64,000 nucleotides of DNA from Novosphingobium percolationis (GCF_020179425.1 NZ_JAILYM010000011.1:16101-80100), one strand, 5' to 3'; counted from the first letter of the stretch, positions 1 to 8,865 are shown. Program-made: numbers and translations. Notes: a model not told the origin generated them from the letters alone.

Positions 1-699
1 CTCGATCTCGATGTCGCTGCGGATCGCCTGGGCGTCGATCTGCTCGAGCGGATTCCAGCTTTCGCGCTCGGGTTCGCGGGCCGTGGTCGGCGAGGTCAGT
101 TCGTCGATCAGCCCGATCAGCGCCGAGGGCCGCAGCGCATGGGCTTCAAGGCCGAGCGAATGAATGAGACCCAGGAGCCCCTCGCGGCATTCGGCGAGTT
201 CGGCATCGGCGACATGCGCGCTTTCTGGCACGCCCAAAGAGACGATCAGACGGCTGCTGCGGACATGGAAGGGCGCGTGCGCCGACCCGCTCTCCCAGAC
301 GAGATCGTAGAACCGGGCGATCCGCTCCCGCGCGATCGCTTCGTAAATCCCGCCCTGCTCGTAGCGGGGTGCGAACCACGGCGAGACGACCTGCCCAATG
401 CGGGGGCTCGCGAAATTGAGCACCTGGAGGCAGGCGCCCTGGGGCAGCCCTTCAGAGAAGAACTGACCTAGGATCTCGCCAGTGCGCTCATCAGCGCCGA
501 TGAGCGGCGTCACCTCGAGAATGAAGCCCTTGGAGCGGGCATTACGGTAAAGCCCGGCGCTCTCGTCGAAGACCCGGTACGGGAGCCAGTCCGAGAACAT
601 GTCGAGGCCGAAGCTCATGCGCGGCTTTTCCGCCGAGGCCGTGTCCGCAAACAGCGAGCCCATCAGCGCATCGCGCGCGCTGGCAAGCGAGAGAGTCAT
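1..699 (-). CDS. traC: TraC, F-type conjugation ATPase (N-terminal part; continues off the window)
   Basis: TraC is the VirB4-like ATPase that energises assembly of the F-type type IV secretion system at the inner membrane. Only the N-terminal 233 residues or so are inside the window. The visible part reads as a TraC N-domain (start MTLSLASARDALMGSLFAD, later SFGLDMFSDWLPYR). The nucleotide-binding motifs would lie beyond position 1, so the ATPase call rests on N-terminal resemblance and gene order. The ATG at 699-697 overlaps the traV stop codon as ATGA, which indicates translational coupling. It is the last gene seen in the traA-L-E-K-B-dsbC-V-C operon. Confidence 0.85.
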   Translation of the reverse strand, partial: MTLSLASARDALMGSLFADTASAEKPRMSFGLDMFSDWLPYRVFDESAGLYRNARSKGFILEVTPLIGADERTGEILGQFFSEGLPQGACLQVLNFASPRIGQVVSPWFAPRYEQGGIYEAIARERIARFYDLVWESGSAHAPFHVRSSRLIVSLGVPESAHVADAELAECREGLLGLIHSLGLEAHALRPSALIGLIDELTSPTTAREPERESWNPLEQIDAQAIRSDIEIE

Positions 700-1322
700 G
701 GTTTTTGACCTTCCTGAGAAGCGGGCTCCTCATGGTGTGCATCAGGGTGGGGGACCCGGGCCGGGAGGGAGGCAGTCCCGGGTCCCCCGGCCGGCGCGTG
801 CTGCAAGGGGGCAGTCAGCACGTCCGGCACGGCGGTGGTGGTAGGATCGGCAGGAAGATCGGCCGGGGGACCGACCGGGCGCGGCGGCTCCGCCGCGCTC
901 TCGGGATGACGAGCGGCGCTCACTGCACGGGCGAGTGCCCGAGCGACTTCGCGGCGGCTCGCCGGATCCTGAAACTGGCTGGCCGCGCTCGTCGGCAGCG
1001 GCACCTCGACGACCCGCGCTTCATGCGTCCGCCCATCTGCGTCGCGATAGGCCGCGAGCACGACGCGCAGCCGTCCTTTGGATATCTCCGGCTGGATGCG
1101 GGCCGATGGCTGCCTCATCGCTTCGGGCGTTTTGCCGGAAGCCTGGGTGGCCGCTTCATCGATCACCGAAGTCGGCGCGCAATTGCCCTCCGGTGCCCGG
1201 CACGAGAAGCTCCCTTTGACGTTGCCGCCGAGCACCGTGCAGCCGCTGGTGATGACAACGAGGGCAGCGAGCGCCGCAAGACGCAGCGGTGCGAGTGAAT
1301 GTCTGTCGGAGCGGTGCATCAC
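696..1322 (-). CDS. traV: TraV, conjugation outer-membrane lipoprotein
   Basis: TraV is the small lipoprotein that anchors the TraB/TraK core complex to the outer membrane. The 208-residue product has a basic N-terminus, a hydrophobic segment and a lipobox-like VITSGC near residue 28, followed by a cysteine-containing stretch (SFSCRAPEGNC) as in other TraV proteins. The C-terminal half is rich in proline and alanine and looks disordered. The start overlaps the end of the dsbC-like gene and its stop overlaps the traC start, so it is tightly packed in the tra operon. Length is within the usual range for the family. Confidence 0.85.
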   Translation of the reverse strand: MMHRSDRHSLAPLRLAALAALVVITSGCTVLGGNVKGSFSCRAPEGNCAPTSVIDEAATQASGKTPEAMRQPSARIQPEISKGRLRVVLAAYRDADGRTHEARVVEVPLPTSAASQFQDPASRREVARALARAVSAARHPESAAEPPRPVGPPADLPADPTTTAVPDVLTAPLQHAPAGGPGTASLPARVPHPDAHHEEPASQEGQKP

Positions 1323-2188
1323 TGGCCTCCCTTGTTCGGGGTGAGGCCAAGGAAGCGGCGGATCTCGCTCGCCGGGCGATAGCCCTGCAGAACCGCGCCA
1401 TCGCTCGCCCGCACCAGCACCGGGGTGCCGTTGAAGCCATTCGTTTTGGCGAAAGCCTCGTTTGCATCGAGGCCCTTGGGCTTGCAGCCCGGTCGCGCCT
1501 TCGGCGCCTCACCGGCATAGGCGGCATGGAGCGCGGCGGCCGGATCGGACGCGCAGAGGACGGCCTCAGACAGCGCCCGGCTCTTGGCGCCGAAGATCGA
1601 GATCGGCCGTTCCTCGACCTGGACGTTCGCCTTCGTGAGTTCGCCGGTCAGCCGCTGGCAGTAGCCGCAGTGGAAGTCCGAAAAGACCACCACCTTGGGA
1701 CCTGCCGGATTGCCCCAGCGCACAGCGCCATCGGCGGGCAACTTGGCGAGATCGACCTTGGTCGGGACCGCGTTCGCCGGCTCTTCGTCCTGCGCCTTGC
1801 TCTCGGCGCCCGCGCGCGCTGCGCCGGCGGCGATGAGGTCAGGGTTGAGCTCGAGCAGGCGCGCTGCCGTCACATCTCGGCGCGTCTCCATATCGTAGAG
1901 CCGCCCCACCAGGAGGTAGCGGGCAGACGCATCGACGTAGAACAGCGTGCTCCCCGACACGACCTCGCACAGCCCGCCGAAGCCCTCGCAAGTGAGTGCG
2001 TCGATCGGCGTCTTGGGAAGGCGTGCCTTGAGTGCAGCGCGCACGGCGCTCGAGGTGTCGCTCGCCTGGGCCGGCGCAGACGTCACCGCCGCGAGACCGA
2101 GGCTGACGACGGCGAAGGCCGTCGTGAGGGCAAGCGCTGCCGTTGCGGCGCGGGCTTTGAAACCCGGCCGGAAATCCGTGTAATTCAT
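1319..2188 (-). CDS. DsbC-like thiol:disulfide isomerase of the conjugation operon
   Basis: This 289-residue protein is a periplasmic thioredoxin-fold enzyme of the DsbC/TrbB type that helps fold disulfide-bonded transfer proteins. A hydrophobic signal segment covers about residues 15-42. An N-terminal dimerisation-like region with a Cys pair (TCEGFGGLCEVV) precedes a thioredoxin domain with the active site FSDFHCGYCQRL and a later cis-Pro loop (FNGTPVLV). The CxxC and cis-Pro are both intact. It sits between traB and traV and overlaps both by 4 bp, so it is part of the transfer operon rather than a housekeeping dsbC. Confidence 0.85.
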   Translation of the reverse strand: MNYTDFRPGFKARAATAALALTTAFAVVSLGLAAVTSAPAQASDTSSAVRAALKARLPKTPIDALTCEGFGGLCEVVSGSTLFYVDASARYLLVGRLYDMETRRDVTAARLLELNPDLIAAGAARAGAESKAQDEEPANAVPTKVDLAKLPADGAVRWGNPAGPKVVVFSDFHCGYCQRLTGELTKANVQVEERPISIFGAKSRALSEAVLCASDPAAALHAAYAGEAPKARPGCKPKGLDANEAFAKTNGFNGTPVLVRASDGAVLQGYRPASEIRRFLGLTPNKGGQ

Positions 2189-3528
2189 TTCGTGTTGCTC
2201 CTGACGTGAACGCCGTCGAGAAAGACGATCTCGACCTCGATGCCGGTCGGCATCTCGACGACGGGTTGGTATTGTTCGGCGCGTTCGATGAGGTACTTGC
2301 TCACCGTATCGGCGGCCTCGCCGGCGCCCTGGCCGATGCCGCCCGTGACAATGTCGGTCGGCGAAAGTGCCTGCCGCTTGCCATCGGCCCCGATCTGACC
2401 GGTGAAGATGCCGTTGGCATTGGCAGAGAAGCCCCGGCCAAAGCCGCCGACGATGCCGGCAAGGAGGGCTTGGCCAACCAGACTGCCTTCGCGGCTGACG
2501 ACACGGCCACGCACGCCCGACTTGCCGGCAAAGCTGATGAAGCCTTTGACCTCGCTCACCGCATAGCGGCCGCCCGGCTGCGCGCAGGTCATGCGCGCCA
2601 GCTTCACATAGACTTTCTCGCTGCTGAGATCGCCGCGGGCCGCGCCGTTGACGAGGCAGCCGGTGATGTCGGTCGTCAGCACCTTGCCGCCGCGCATGAC
2701 CGAGCGTGCCGGGCCGGTAATCCGCAGCACCACTGGGAGCGGATCGGTCTGGCTGGCGACACCGGTCGAGGCGTCGACCCCGACAATGACCCGCGCCGGC
2801 GCATAGCTGTTGGGCGGCAGGTAATCGGGGCTGTCCTGCAGCAGGAGCTGCGGGGCGGCGGTGTCGCCGGCCGGCTTCTTGGGTCCGGCACCGCCGGTCT
2901 CGAAGCTCATCAGGCTGACCTTGGCATCCGCTGACGGGCCATCGGCGGCCTGCCGATTTGCACCGGGCGCCGGGTTGCCAGCACCCGGAGTGACACCAGG
3001 GCCATAGGCTGGGGGCGGCATGACCGGTGCAGCCGATGCGCGCGAGGTCTGGTCGAGCTGTACCTTCAAGGCCGCGTTCTCTGCCGAGATCGCATCGATC
3101 GCGTGCTGACCGTCGGTGCGCATCTGCGCATTTTCGGCCTTGAGCGCGGCGAGCTGCTGCTCGAGCTCGGGGCGCGAAACCTGGCCTTCCTTGAGCGCCT
3201 TGATCTCGCGGTCCTGGGCATCGGCCCGGTTGCCGTAGGTCGCGACAAACTCGCGTTCGGACAGGTTGCGGTTGACGAGCCCGCCGGTGTCGATCGTCAC
3301 CGCTTCGCCGGAATCACCCGAGCCTTTGTCGTTGTCGCCGCTGAACAGGAACGTCGCGCCGCCAACGAGGGCGATGGCGCCGACACCAATGAGCAAAGCC
3401 TTCTGCCGCTGGGCAATCTGGCGATTGAGGTTACGGCGTCCGACTTCGCGCCGGCTCTCAGGGGTGGCGGCCACCTGGCCGTTGTCGGCTGCGGTTTCAC
3501 CGCCTGACCGTTCGGTTTCTTGTGCCAT
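2185..3528 (-). CDS. traB: TraB, conjugation core-complex inner-membrane protein
   Basis: TraB is the VirB10/TrbI-like protein that spans from the inner membrane to the outer-membrane ring. The 447-residue product has a cytoplasmic N-terminus, one membrane segment (about residues 44-63, LLIGVGAIALVGGATFLF), a charged heptad-rich coiled coil (about residues 90-165), a Pro/Ala/Gly linker and a C-terminal beta-rich TrbI-like domain from about residue 240. Length and domain order fit the F-type family. It overlaps the dsbC-like gene and directly abuts traK. Confidence 0.9.
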   Translation of the reverse strand: MAQETERSGGETAADNGQVAATPESRREVGRRNLNRQIAQRQKALLIGVGAIALVGGATFLFSGDNDKGSGDSGEAVTIDTGGLVNRNLSEREFVATYGNRADAQDREIKALKEGQVSRPELEQQLAALKAENAQMRTDGQHAIDAISAENAALKVQLDQTSRASAAPVMPPPAYGPGVTPGAGNPAPGANRQAADGPSADAKVSLMSFETGGAGPKKPAGDTAAPQLLLQDSPDYLPPNSYAPARVIVGVDASTGVASQTDPLPVVLRITGPARSVMRGGKVLTTDITGCLVNGAARGDLSSEKVYVKLARMTCAQPGGRYAVSEVKGFISFAGKSGVRGRVVSREGSLVGQALLAGIVGGFGRGFSANANGIFTGQIGADGKRQALSPTDIVTGGIGQGAGEAADTVSKYLIERAEQYQPVVEMPTGIEVEIVFLDGVHVRSNTK

Positions 3529-4268
3529 TACTCGAGCCCTCCCTTGCGGAAGACAAGGAAGGCGCTGGTCGTCTCGCCAGGGCGCAGCGCATCGCGGCCA
3601 TAGGCAAAGGCGATGGTTCCGGCCGGACCCTCCCGGTCGGCCGCAAGGTCAAGCGGCTCCTTGCCGAGGTTGCGTAAGACCAGGCGCTGCCCGACGAGCT
3701 CGGCACCGGAGTATTCCGCGACCAGCTGGACTTCGATCCCACCGGTCTTGCGGGGGAGCCCCAGTTCGGCGCGAGCCGAAAAGCCGGGAAGGACCGCATC
3801 CCCTGCCATGGCCTCGATCAGGCGGATCGCCGCCTCGTCGGGACCTGCCGCCTGCTCCCAGTCTTCGGCCTCGTGGGTCTTCAGCGCAGGGTTGGTGACG
3901 AAGATCTGGCTCGCCTCTTGGGCAGCCGTCCGGCACGCGAACTTGTAGACGTAGCCCGCCTTGCTCGTGGCAAAGAAGCCCACCCGGTCGGCGGCAAACT
4001 GCGGCGGGACCGAAATGTAAATGTCGCCGCGGACCGGCTCATGGGTCACAGTGAAATCGTTGTAGGGATATGCGCTGGCGATCTTCGAGACGTTGGCAAA
4101 GCCATCGTCGATGAGCGCAATGCGGGTCAGCTCGCCGCGCGAGAGCACGCAGTCGATCTTGGCGTTGTCGGCCGCTTCGACGAATTGGTCGGCAAAGGCC
4201 GGGGACACGCTGAACGCGAGGGCGCACAGGGCGGCGCCAAGCGCGGTCGTGGGGGTAAGATAGCTCAT
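3528..4268 (-). CDS. traK: TraK, conjugation secretin-like periplasmic protein
   Basis: TraK (VirB9-like) is a periplasmic component of the outer core complex, binding TraV and TraB. The 246-residue precursor begins with a typical signal peptide (hydrophobic TALGAALCALAFSVSPAFA, cleavage expected after AFA at about residue 26). The mature part is beta-rich without further membrane segments. Its stop codon shares a base with the traB start. Assignment rests on signal peptide, size and the conserved E-K-B order. Confidence 0.85.
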   Translation of the reverse strand: MSYLTPTTALGAALCALAFSVSPAFADQFVEAADNAKIDCVLSRGELTRIALIDDGFANVSKIASAYPYNDFTVTHEPVRGDIYISVPPQFAADRVGFFATSKAGYVYKFACRTAAQEASQIFVTNPALKTHEAEDWEQAAGPDEAAIRLIEAMAGDAVLPGFSARAELGLPRKTGGIEVQLVAEYSGAELVGQRLVLRNLGKEPLDLAADREGPAGTIAFAYGRDALRPGETTSAFLVFRKGGLE

Positions 4269-4276
4269 GGCCGTCT

Positions 4277-4840
4277 TCAGTCCTTCTGGCTTTGGTCTTG
4301 CAGCTGCTCGAAGCCGGTGAGCCCAAGGGCGAGGCCGTGCCGGCTCCAGCGGAACCGGAAGCTGCGATCGTTGCTGGCGATCACCTGCGCGCCGACGAAG
4401 GTCTTGAGCGTGCCGGTGACGGTCGAAGTGAGGGCGGCCGGGTCGACCTCCATCTTGCGGATGACGAAGACCTGGCTGATGTCCGAGCCGCGCTGCTCGT
4501 CGACGATCTTGACGAGCTCGGCCTTGAGGCGGCCGTGAGCGGCCGGATCGGCGAGCTTCAGGATCTCGGCCATCCAGTAGTCGAGGCCTTGCGGGCTCCG
4601 ATTGAGCAGCATCAGCGCAGTGTCGCGGGTGACGAGCTCGAGGTAGTGCGCGTCCGGTCCGGCGCTGGAGAGCGAGAGCCGTTCGCTGGTCACCGGGACC
4701 AGCACAACCTCCCGGTCCCGGGTTGCCGCTGCCCCCACGCTAAGCAGCGTGGTGACAGCCAGACCGCCGGCGACCAGAGCCAGCCAATTGCGCTGGCGCA
4801 GGTATTTCTGGGCCTCTTCGTATGCGAATTCTGCGCGCAT
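4277..4840 (-). CDS. traE: TraE, conjugation inner-membrane protein
   Basis: TraE is the VirB8-related bitopic inner-membrane protein of F-type systems. The 187-residue product has one N-terminal membrane helix (about residues 18-38, NWLALVAGGLAVTTLLSVGA) and a periplasmic domain matching the usual TraE length. It lies 8 bp upstream of traK and 12 bp downstream of traL in the operon. Confidence 0.87.
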   Translation of the reverse strand: MRAEFAYEEAQKYLRQRNWLALVAGGLAVTTLLSVGAAATRDREVVLVPVTSERLSLSSAGPDAHYLELVTRDTALMLLNRSPQGLDYWMAEILKLADPAAHGRLKAELVKIVDEQRGSDISQVFVIRKMEVDPAALTSTVTGTLKTFVGAQVIASNDRSFRFRWSRHGLALGLTGFEQLQDQSQKD

Positions 4841-4852
4841 CGCTTGTCTCCC

Positions 4853-5140
4853 TCAGCCGGCCAGGAGGCGGCAATGGGAGGGCGGCGTGGCCTTCAGCCC
4901 GAGGAAACCCCCGGGCATGTACCAGTAGGCAGCATGCACCAGCGCCGAGCCCGCGTTTCCGGATTTCGCCTTCCGCAAGACGAACCAGGCCGCAAAGGCG
5001 AGAGCGATCCCGATGAAGATGTGCTGCGCCAGGATCCCCCAGGCAAAGGGGATCAACAGCCCCGCGAACTCGTCGATGGTCCAGAAGCCGATGAGCTCCG
5101 GATCGTCGAGCCGTTGGGGAACGAGGTACTTGTCGGCCAT
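4853..5140 (-). CDS. traL: TraL, conjugation inner-membrane protein
   Basis: TraL is a small VirB3-like membrane protein needed for pilus assembly. The 95-residue product has the family start MADKYLVPQRLDDPELIGFW and two closely spaced hydrophobic segments (about residues 28-43 and 45-60). Its position between the pilin gene and traE is the canonical F-type order. Confidence 0.87.
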   Translation of the reverse strand: MADKYLVPQRLDDPELIGFWTIDEFAGLLIPFAWGILAQHIFIGIALAFAAWFVLRKAKSGNAGSALVHAAYWYMPGGFLGLKATPPSHCRLLAG

Positions 5141-5174
5141 GATGCCGCCCTCCCGCCGTGACCGGATCCGCTGA

Positions 5175-5489
5175 TCAGATGACCGCGGTCACGACCGAGG
5201 TGACGATCGGCACGCCGGTGCCGACGCCGATGCCGACGCCCACCGGGACGGCGATCTGGCCGAGCGTGAAGCGACCCGAAGCGAGGCCGATGAGGCCACC
5301 CGCGAGGCTGAGCACGGTGATGATCTTGCCGCCCGAGCCCTCGAGAAAATCGGTGAACTTCACGAGAGCGGGATCGAAGGTGGTGTCGGCGCCGGCATAA
5401 GCCGCGCCGGCACCGGCGAGCGCCACCAGCGCGGGCAGGATGTAGTCCTTGAGCTGGGTACGCCGGGGAAGCTGGAGAGGGGTATTCAT
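5175..5489 (-). CDS. traA: TraA-like conjugative pilin precursor
   Basis: This 104-residue protein is probably the pilin subunit. A positively charged leader (MNTPLQLPRRTQLKDY) precedes a first hydrophobic helix (about residues 17-34), a short polar loop (GADTTFDPALVKFTDFLEG) and two further glycine-rich hydrophobic stretches (about residues 56-76 and 78-104). This is the layout of TraA/VirB2-type pilins. Pilin sequences are too variable for a firm name, but it is the first gene of the operon and sits directly before traL, as expected for traA. Confidence 0.75.
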   Translation of the reverse strand: MNTPLQLPRRTQLKDYILPALVALAGAGAAYAGADTTFDPALVKFTDFLEGSGGKIITVLSLAGGLIGLASGRFTLGQIAVPVGVGIGVGTGVPIVTSVVTAVI

Positions 5490-5860
5490 GAGGCAGGGCC
5501 TTTCGAGGATTGAAGGAACAGCAAGCGGCGAACCGTTCGCTGTCTGTTCTTCGTGATCCCTCGATGGGCCTGTAGGAAATCGCGACCGTCGTTCGAGGCC
5601 TGCCGACTAAGCAAAAAGCGACATCCACCGGTGTGTGAGCCGGGAATCGCGCTGCCTTGATCTCTTTGAGCGCCGATCTGGCCGAAGATCGCGCGAACCG
5701 GGCCGGAGTCTGCGCCGAAGCGGTCGGTCTCTGCGCGAATCGCTGAGCGCGACTGATTCGCGCCTTCCTCAATGTTCCTTTTATGTTCTTTTCGTTTTCC
5801 TACAGCCTTCCTCTTCCGATAGCCGGTGAGTCGATCATTCAAGCCAGAGGAGAAACAGCA
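5490..5860. other. Divergent intergenic region between tra operon and regulator
   Basis: This 371-bp stretch separates the divergent starts of the pilin gene (5489, minus strand) and the HTH gene (5861, plus strand). Apparent open frames across it have no recognisable domains and no good ribosome binding sites. It should hold the promoters of both operons; the only clear motif is the LexA-type box at 5774-5788. Confidence 0.5.
5774..5788 (+). promoter_or_regulatory. LexA-type SOS box (GTTC-N7-GTTC)
   Basis: The sequence GTTCCTTTTATGTTC matches exactly the direct-repeat GTTC-N7-GTTC box bound by LexA in alphaproteobacteria. A degenerate further repeat follows (GTTC-N7-TTTC at 5785-5799). It lies 73 bp upstream of the HTH regulator start and about 285 bp upstream of the traA start, so SOS control of the regulator, and through it conjugation, is plausible. 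The exact match is seen; function is inferred. Confidence 0.5.
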
Positions 5861-6349
5861 ATGATCGACATGGGCGTACTTGGTGAAAGCCAGACCCGGC
5901 GCGACCTCGCGCACCTTCTGCACACGGCGGTCGAACGGAGCGGTCGCAACCGCTGCGAAATCGCGCGTGAGGCAGACCTTCATAAAGACGCGCTACGCCG
6001 GACGCTGTGCGGCGAACGAAGCCCGAGCCTTGGCGAAGCGCTGCGCATCCTCGCCTCATCCGGCATGGCGCCGCACGCTCACCTGCTGCTGTTCTTGGGG
6101 GCCGGCGGCGACCAGGCAACCCGGTGGCTTCAGACCGACATCGCCCAATTCTTCGAGGAACTGGTCGGCGAACTTCCCTCCGCGCTCGAGCGCGTCCTTG
6201 GCAACCAGGTCCATGACGTGAAGCCCCGTTGGGCCAAGGGAACAGCCCACCGGGTGGCGAGGCTTCTTTCCGACCACATCGACGAGCTCGAACGCAAGGA
6301 TGCACTGCTGGGTGAAGGCGGTACGGGCTTCGGAGGGCGTCATGGCTGA
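5861..6349 (+). CDS. HTH-domain regulator divergent from the tra operon
   Basis: The 162-residue protein has a helix-turn-helix-like segment at about residues 24-60 (CEIAREADLHKDALRRTLCG), resembling XRE/Cro-type addiction-module regulators, followed by a helical C-terminus of unknown function. The ATG at 5861 is preceded by an AGAGGAGA ribosome binding site, which is why it is preferred over an in-frame start 78 bases upstream. It overlaps the next regulator by 8 bp. Its place facing the tra operon and below a LexA-type box suggests control of transfer. The exact family is not certain. Confidence 0.65.
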   Translation: MIDMGVLGESQTRRDLAHLLHTAVERSGRNRCEIAREADLHKDALRRTLCGERSPSLGEALRILASSGMAPHAHLLLFLGAGGDQATRWLQTDIAQFFEELVGELPSALERVLGNQVHDVKPRWAKGTAHRVARLLSDHIDELERKDALLGEGGTGFGGRHG

Positions 6350-6560
6350 AACAGAACCATTGGCTTCAACTGAGCAACGCCGAATCACCCGTCTCATCCG
6401 GCTAAAGGAGGTCCAACATCGCGTCGGTCTCGGCCGATCCACGATCTACCGGTGGATGGCTGAAGGGAAGTTCCCGAAACCGGTTCAGCTGGGTGGATAT
6501 GCCGTCGCGTGGGCGCAAGAGGACATCGACGATTGGATCTGCAATAAACGCGAAATCTGA
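6342..6560 (+). CDS. AlpA-family excisionase-like DNA-binding protein
   Basis: This 72-residue protein is an AlpA/MerR-like winged-helix protein. The pattern IRLKEVQHRVGLGRSTIYRW, then EGKFPKPVQLGG, then WAQEDIDDWI is the standard AlpA layout of recognition helix, wing and terminal tryptophan-containing helix. Such proteins activate integrase or excision genes of mobile elements. The ATG at 6342 overlaps the preceding regulator gene, so the two are probably cotranscribed. Confidence 0.85.
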   Translation: MAETEPLASTEQRRITRLIRLKEVQHRVGLGRSTIYRWMAEGKFPKPVQLGGYAVAWAQEDIDDWICNKREI

Positions 6561-6574
6561 TTCTGAAGGCCCCC

Positions 6575-7371
6575 ATGTCACTGACGATATTCAAGGAATT
6601 CGCTCCGGTGCTCGCCCAGCTCAGCGATGCCGAAATCAACCATCCGCAATCTGATCCAAAATTGCAGATGGCTGGCGAACGCATCGGCGCGCGCCATGTA
6701 GAGATGATTTACGCTCCTTTCGATCACATCAACCCGTCGGCCCGCGTCGTTATCATTGGTATGATACCGGGCCGGTTTCAGGCCACCAATGCACTGCGCG
6801 CTGCGCGAACTGCATTGGTGCAAGGTCGACCAATCGAAGAGGCGGCGGCTGCCGCCAAGACTTTTGCCAGCTTCTCGGGCGAACCCATGCGGACCAACCT
6901 CATCCGCATGCTCGACGCCATCGGCCTTGCGAAATGGCTGGGACTGCCCTCCGCGGCCGCGCTATGGTCCGAACGGAATGACCTGGTCCACTTTACCTCG
7001 GCTCTTCGCTATCCGGTTTTCGTCGACGGACAGAATTGGTCTGGCACGCCCGATATGGTGAAGACACCAACTCTGCGTCATTGGTTGGAAGCTTACACTG
7101 GTCAGGAACTGCGCGCCTTGCCTGACGCTATCCTCGTGCCCCTTGGTCCAAAAGTTGCTACGGCGATGCAGGCCTTGGCGGCTCAAGGCCTACTCGACGA
7201 ACGGCGCATCTTGGTCGGTCGCCGCATCCCAGCGGGGCCAATGCCGAGAGAATTGCCTACTTCTTGGGCGACAAAGCAGCAGAGCGCTGCTCAGCCAAGA
7301 CCAACACCGCCACGATTTCGCAGGCCAAGGTTGACCTGCAGGCTCGAGTTCGCGCTTTCACCAATGCCTGA
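6575..7371 (+). pseudogene. Uracil-DNA glycosylase-like protein, frameshifted
   Basis: The first 215 residues resemble a member of the uracil-DNA glycosylase superfamily (VVIIGMIPGRFQATNALRAA near the N-terminus, VPLGPKVATAMQ before the active site). The frame then breaks at about 7220-7221. One base appears to be missing: the +2 frame from 7222 reads PHPSGANAERIAYFLGDK and continues to a TGA at 7369-7371. The HPSxAN motif is a UDG-superfamily signature, so the native C-terminus lies in that frame. As it stands, translation would run on in the wrong frame. A sequencing error cannot be excluded. Confidence 0.7.
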
Positions 7372-7404
7372 GCATGCCATCAGTGCGATCGCTCACAAAA
7401 AACG

Positions 7405-8865
7405 TTATAATACTGACGCTTCATTCGGGCCGGATGAGACCCGCACGGCACGCCAACCGATCTTGCCGGTCTTGCCGGTCTTGCCGGTCTTGCCGGTCTT
7501 TTCCGCGCGTCTAACCGCAAGGCAAGAAACGTCGTATTTTTGCCCTGTAGCGAAAATCACTGCCAAATCAGGCGGTACGAAAATGTCATCCCGGGGAGTG
7601 CGGATGAAGGCGAAGGACTTGCCTTCGTGACGCTCCAATCGCCCCGACATTGTTTCGCACAAGCCCGGCAATTCGACAGCTTGTGAGGACCGCCAGTCCA
7701 ACGGTGGACCGTCGGGTTCTGCGCGCCCCACTTCCAAAGTTGTCCCTGCTACGAGGTCGGCAATCTGGGGGAACCTGGCGTGTTTCAGCGCAATTCCCGA
7801 ATTTACGCCCGTGGCAATATAGCTGAGCGCCTTGTCCTTGTTAACGTGATCAACGACCCCTTGGACATAGGTAAGGCTCTTGCGATCCAAACTGCGAAGA
7901 AGTGCCGTTGCCGCCGAACTCGCATCGGGCAAATCTTGCATGCTGCCATCGCCATTGATGCGCGAAAACCACTCGCTGCTTGCTGACTGCTGCAGTTCCT
8001 GGGGGATCTTGTACCCTGACTGTTCGCGGTATTTAAGCGCAAGCGATGTTTGGCGGGCAGCTTCGGCGTAGCGCTTTGCCAACGCAAGTCGATGGGCGAG
8101 ATGGATGCGAATTTTCGCCACCTCTTGCTCTTCTCTTGCGAGTTGAGTGGCGTACACAAAACAGATCAACGCATCGTCGGGCCGTGACTTCTCGAGTATC
8201 TCGCCGAGCAAGGCCCAGGTCTAAGCGGCGCGGGACTGGCGCCGTAAGACCGGTGCCAAGCGCTTGATCGCAAGTTCATCTTCTCCGCGAGCCAGGTGAG
8301 CTTTGCTCTGGTAGTAATTTAGCCACTGATCGCTGGGATTTTCGACTAATGATTTGTCGAGAATGCCCAATCCCCAGTCAATCAACTCGGAAGACGATTG
8401 ACCATCGGCAAGACGTGCTGCAGCTTCTCTGCAGATCGCACGTCGGAAGCGCTGTTCCAGGCTGTCGATTGTTTTGCCTTTGTCATTGACGAACGGCTGC
8501 CGATCATCATCGGAAAAATCATCTGTCCCGGCCCAACGCGCAAATCCGAGAAACTCGCGCCAGTCCTTCGAAACCTTGCCCGCCAGACGCAGCATCTGGG
8601 AAAAGGCGGTATCGCGTCGCAGAAGGTCTGCGAACTTGACAAATTCCCGCATGGATGGCGTGAATTGGTTGTTCAATTCAGTGGCGGACAAATGACCTGT
8701 CTCGTAGCGCCCCACCACATCCTTCATCTGGTCATAGAGCACCCAGGCGTATGCGCGCAGAAACCAGACATCGCGAGCATTCGCTTCGTAATTTTGTCTG
8801 GCCACATCCAATGCCTCGGATGAACGCCCCTGCTTTCGCAGTTTAAAGATTGTGTCGGATGTCAT
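7405..8865 (-). pseudogene. TPR protein with C-terminal OB/cold-shock-like domain, interrupted by an amber codon
   Basis: Reading from the ATG at 8865, a helical tetratricopeptide-like protein (WFLRAYAWVLYDQMK; DQWLNYYQSKAHLARGEDEL) meets an in-frame TAG at 8223-8221, then continues in the same frame (TWALLGEILEKSRPDDAL) for another 270 codons. The TAG most likely replaced a TGG Trp codon. The C-terminus carries GKSFAFIR and DDIFVPP, which resemble the beta strands of a cold-shock/OB fold, and ends in repeated Lys-Thr-Gly coded by a 9-bp tandem repeat. The start overlaps the upstream gene as ATGA. TPR plus OB-fold proteins of this sort occur in prokaryotic conflict systems, but the family is not identified with certainty. 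Confidence 0.55.
7462..7497. repeat. 9-bp tandem repeat (CTTGCCGGT x4)
   Basis: Four perfect head-to-tail copies of CTTGCCGGT. On the minus strand they code Lys-Thr-Gly four times, followed by Lys-Ile-Gly, inside the OB-fold region of the interrupted TPR gene. Slippage at such repeats changes length without changing frame. Confidence 0.9.

Noticed and set aside
5486..5983. Minus-strand frame spanning the tra/HTH intergenic region
   Set aside because: No domain or start signal; it runs opposite the HTH regulator and through the promoter region.
7462..7497. Short tandem repeats considered as a CRISPR array
   Set aside because: The unit is 9 bp with no spacers and lies in a coding frame. No CRISPR array or cas gene was seen anywhere in the window.
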